A stretch of DNA of 6,577 nucleotides, from positions 1 through 6,577 of the forward strand of contig JAATVJ010000115.1 of assembly GCA_014523515.1 (NCBI GenBank), in the 5' to 3' direction. Positions 6,369 to 6,577 of this stretch are shown here, in pieces. The stretch is from Nitrososphaerales archaeon TH1177 (GTDB lineage: Archaea > Thermoproteota > Nitrososphaeria > Nitrososphaerales > Nitrososphaeraceae). Each line of letters begins with the position of its first letter. Position 1 is the first letter of the stretch. The notes under the pieces are model-generated. The model worked only from the letters and a program-made list of their open reading frames with translations. It was not told the origin of the DNA and searched no databases. The translations under genes and the position numbers were made by a program.

Positions 6369-6577
6369 ATGAATTCAAACATTGGTACTTTCTACGATAA
6401 TACTGGAGAAATAATTGGGAGTAAATCAACCTATACACAACCCAGTGATCTAAAACCAACTATGAAAGCACCATTTGAAATATCTTTAGATGAAGATATT
6501 GCTAATGAGATAGGATCTTATGATGTAACAATTACATGGAGACATCCAGGTGAAAGTACAGAATACTCCAATGTCTA
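6369..6577 (+). CDS. FxLYD-like domain protein, partial (runs off the window)
   Basis: The open frame from the ATG at 6369 continues past the window edge (69 codons visible). IGTFYDNTGEIIGS, YTQPSDLKPTMKAPFEISL and DVTITW match the second half of an FxLYD-type beta-sandwich, a domain abundant in secreted or surface proteins of ammonia-oxidising archaea; its function is not well defined. The family normally has two more strands (a VxGEVxN-like opening) before the TFYD motif. Here the ORF begins only six residues before it, the frame is closed by TAG at 6324-6326, and no signal peptide or missing strands are visible in the other frames upstream. The gene is therefore probably a 5'-truncated remnant, or a short protein starting inside the domain. 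The translation was read directly from the sequence; the family call is from motif memory. Confidence 0.55.
   Translation, partial: MNSNIGTFYDNTGEIIGSKSTYTQPSDLKPTMKAPFEISLDEDIANEIGSYDVTITWRHPGESTEYSNV

Noticed and set aside
1..6577. CRISPR array or insertion-sequence transposase
   Set aside because: No regularly spaced repeats were seen, and none of the genes resembles a transposase; the only mobility gene is the tyrosine recombinase.

Overview
The window looks like an AT-rich (roughly 30% GC by eye) piece of an archaeal accessory region, most likely from an ammonia-oxidising archaeon of the Nitrososphaeria (Thaumarchaeota), perhaps Nitrososphaerales. Three things suggest this. The tyrosine recombinase has the lineage-typical sequence (DPYSLFLHAMKSP, then a YPDRRIKPIVYTMCSSGIRLGAWDYLKW-like core and HGYR, with a coiled-coil tail). 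There is a HerA/NurA pair, a typically archaeal combination. The partial gene at the right edge carries an FxLYD-like domain of a kind common in these genomes. The lineage is an inference from remembered family patterns, not from a search.

Layout from left to right. Positions 1-292 hold no convincing gene. They contain a short GC-rich patch at 105-126 that reads like the 3' end of a tRNA (T-loop to acceptor stem, closest to archaeal tRNA-Lys), a good archaeal TATA box, and a small inverted repeat. Positions 293-1438 (+) encode a tyrosine recombinase with its catalytic residues intact. Its family-conserved N-terminus continues in frame upstream of the first ATG without a usable start codon, which suggests a one-base frameshift. 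A convergent gene of unknown function (2055-1453, -) follows after 14 bases, and it too has an open frame upstream without a start. Positions 2173-2240 are an AT-rich repeat cluster.

The core is a two-gene minus-strand operon, 6193-2242. A long, unusual NurA-like nuclease (658 aa) overlaps a HerA/FtsK-type hexameric ATPase (665 aa) by 23 bases. The right end (6194-6577) holds the operon's probable promoter, a 12-bp inverted repeat with one bulge, and the start of a plus-strand ORF that seems to begin in the middle of an FxLYD domain.

How the genes may work together. HerA translocates along or unwinds DNA while NurA degrades it. In thermophilic archaea the pair acts with Mre11-Rad50 in end resection. 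Here no mre11 or rad50 is visible. Both proteins are longer than the usual resection forms, NurA carries a winged helix inserted in its nuclease fold, and the operon sits beside a recombinase and a candidate attachment site. My preferred reading is a mobile-island HerA-NurA module, either a defence system (in the broad style of known HerA-effector systems) or an element-encoded DNA-processing unit. The 200-aa downstream gene may be a third component. This functional reading is inference.
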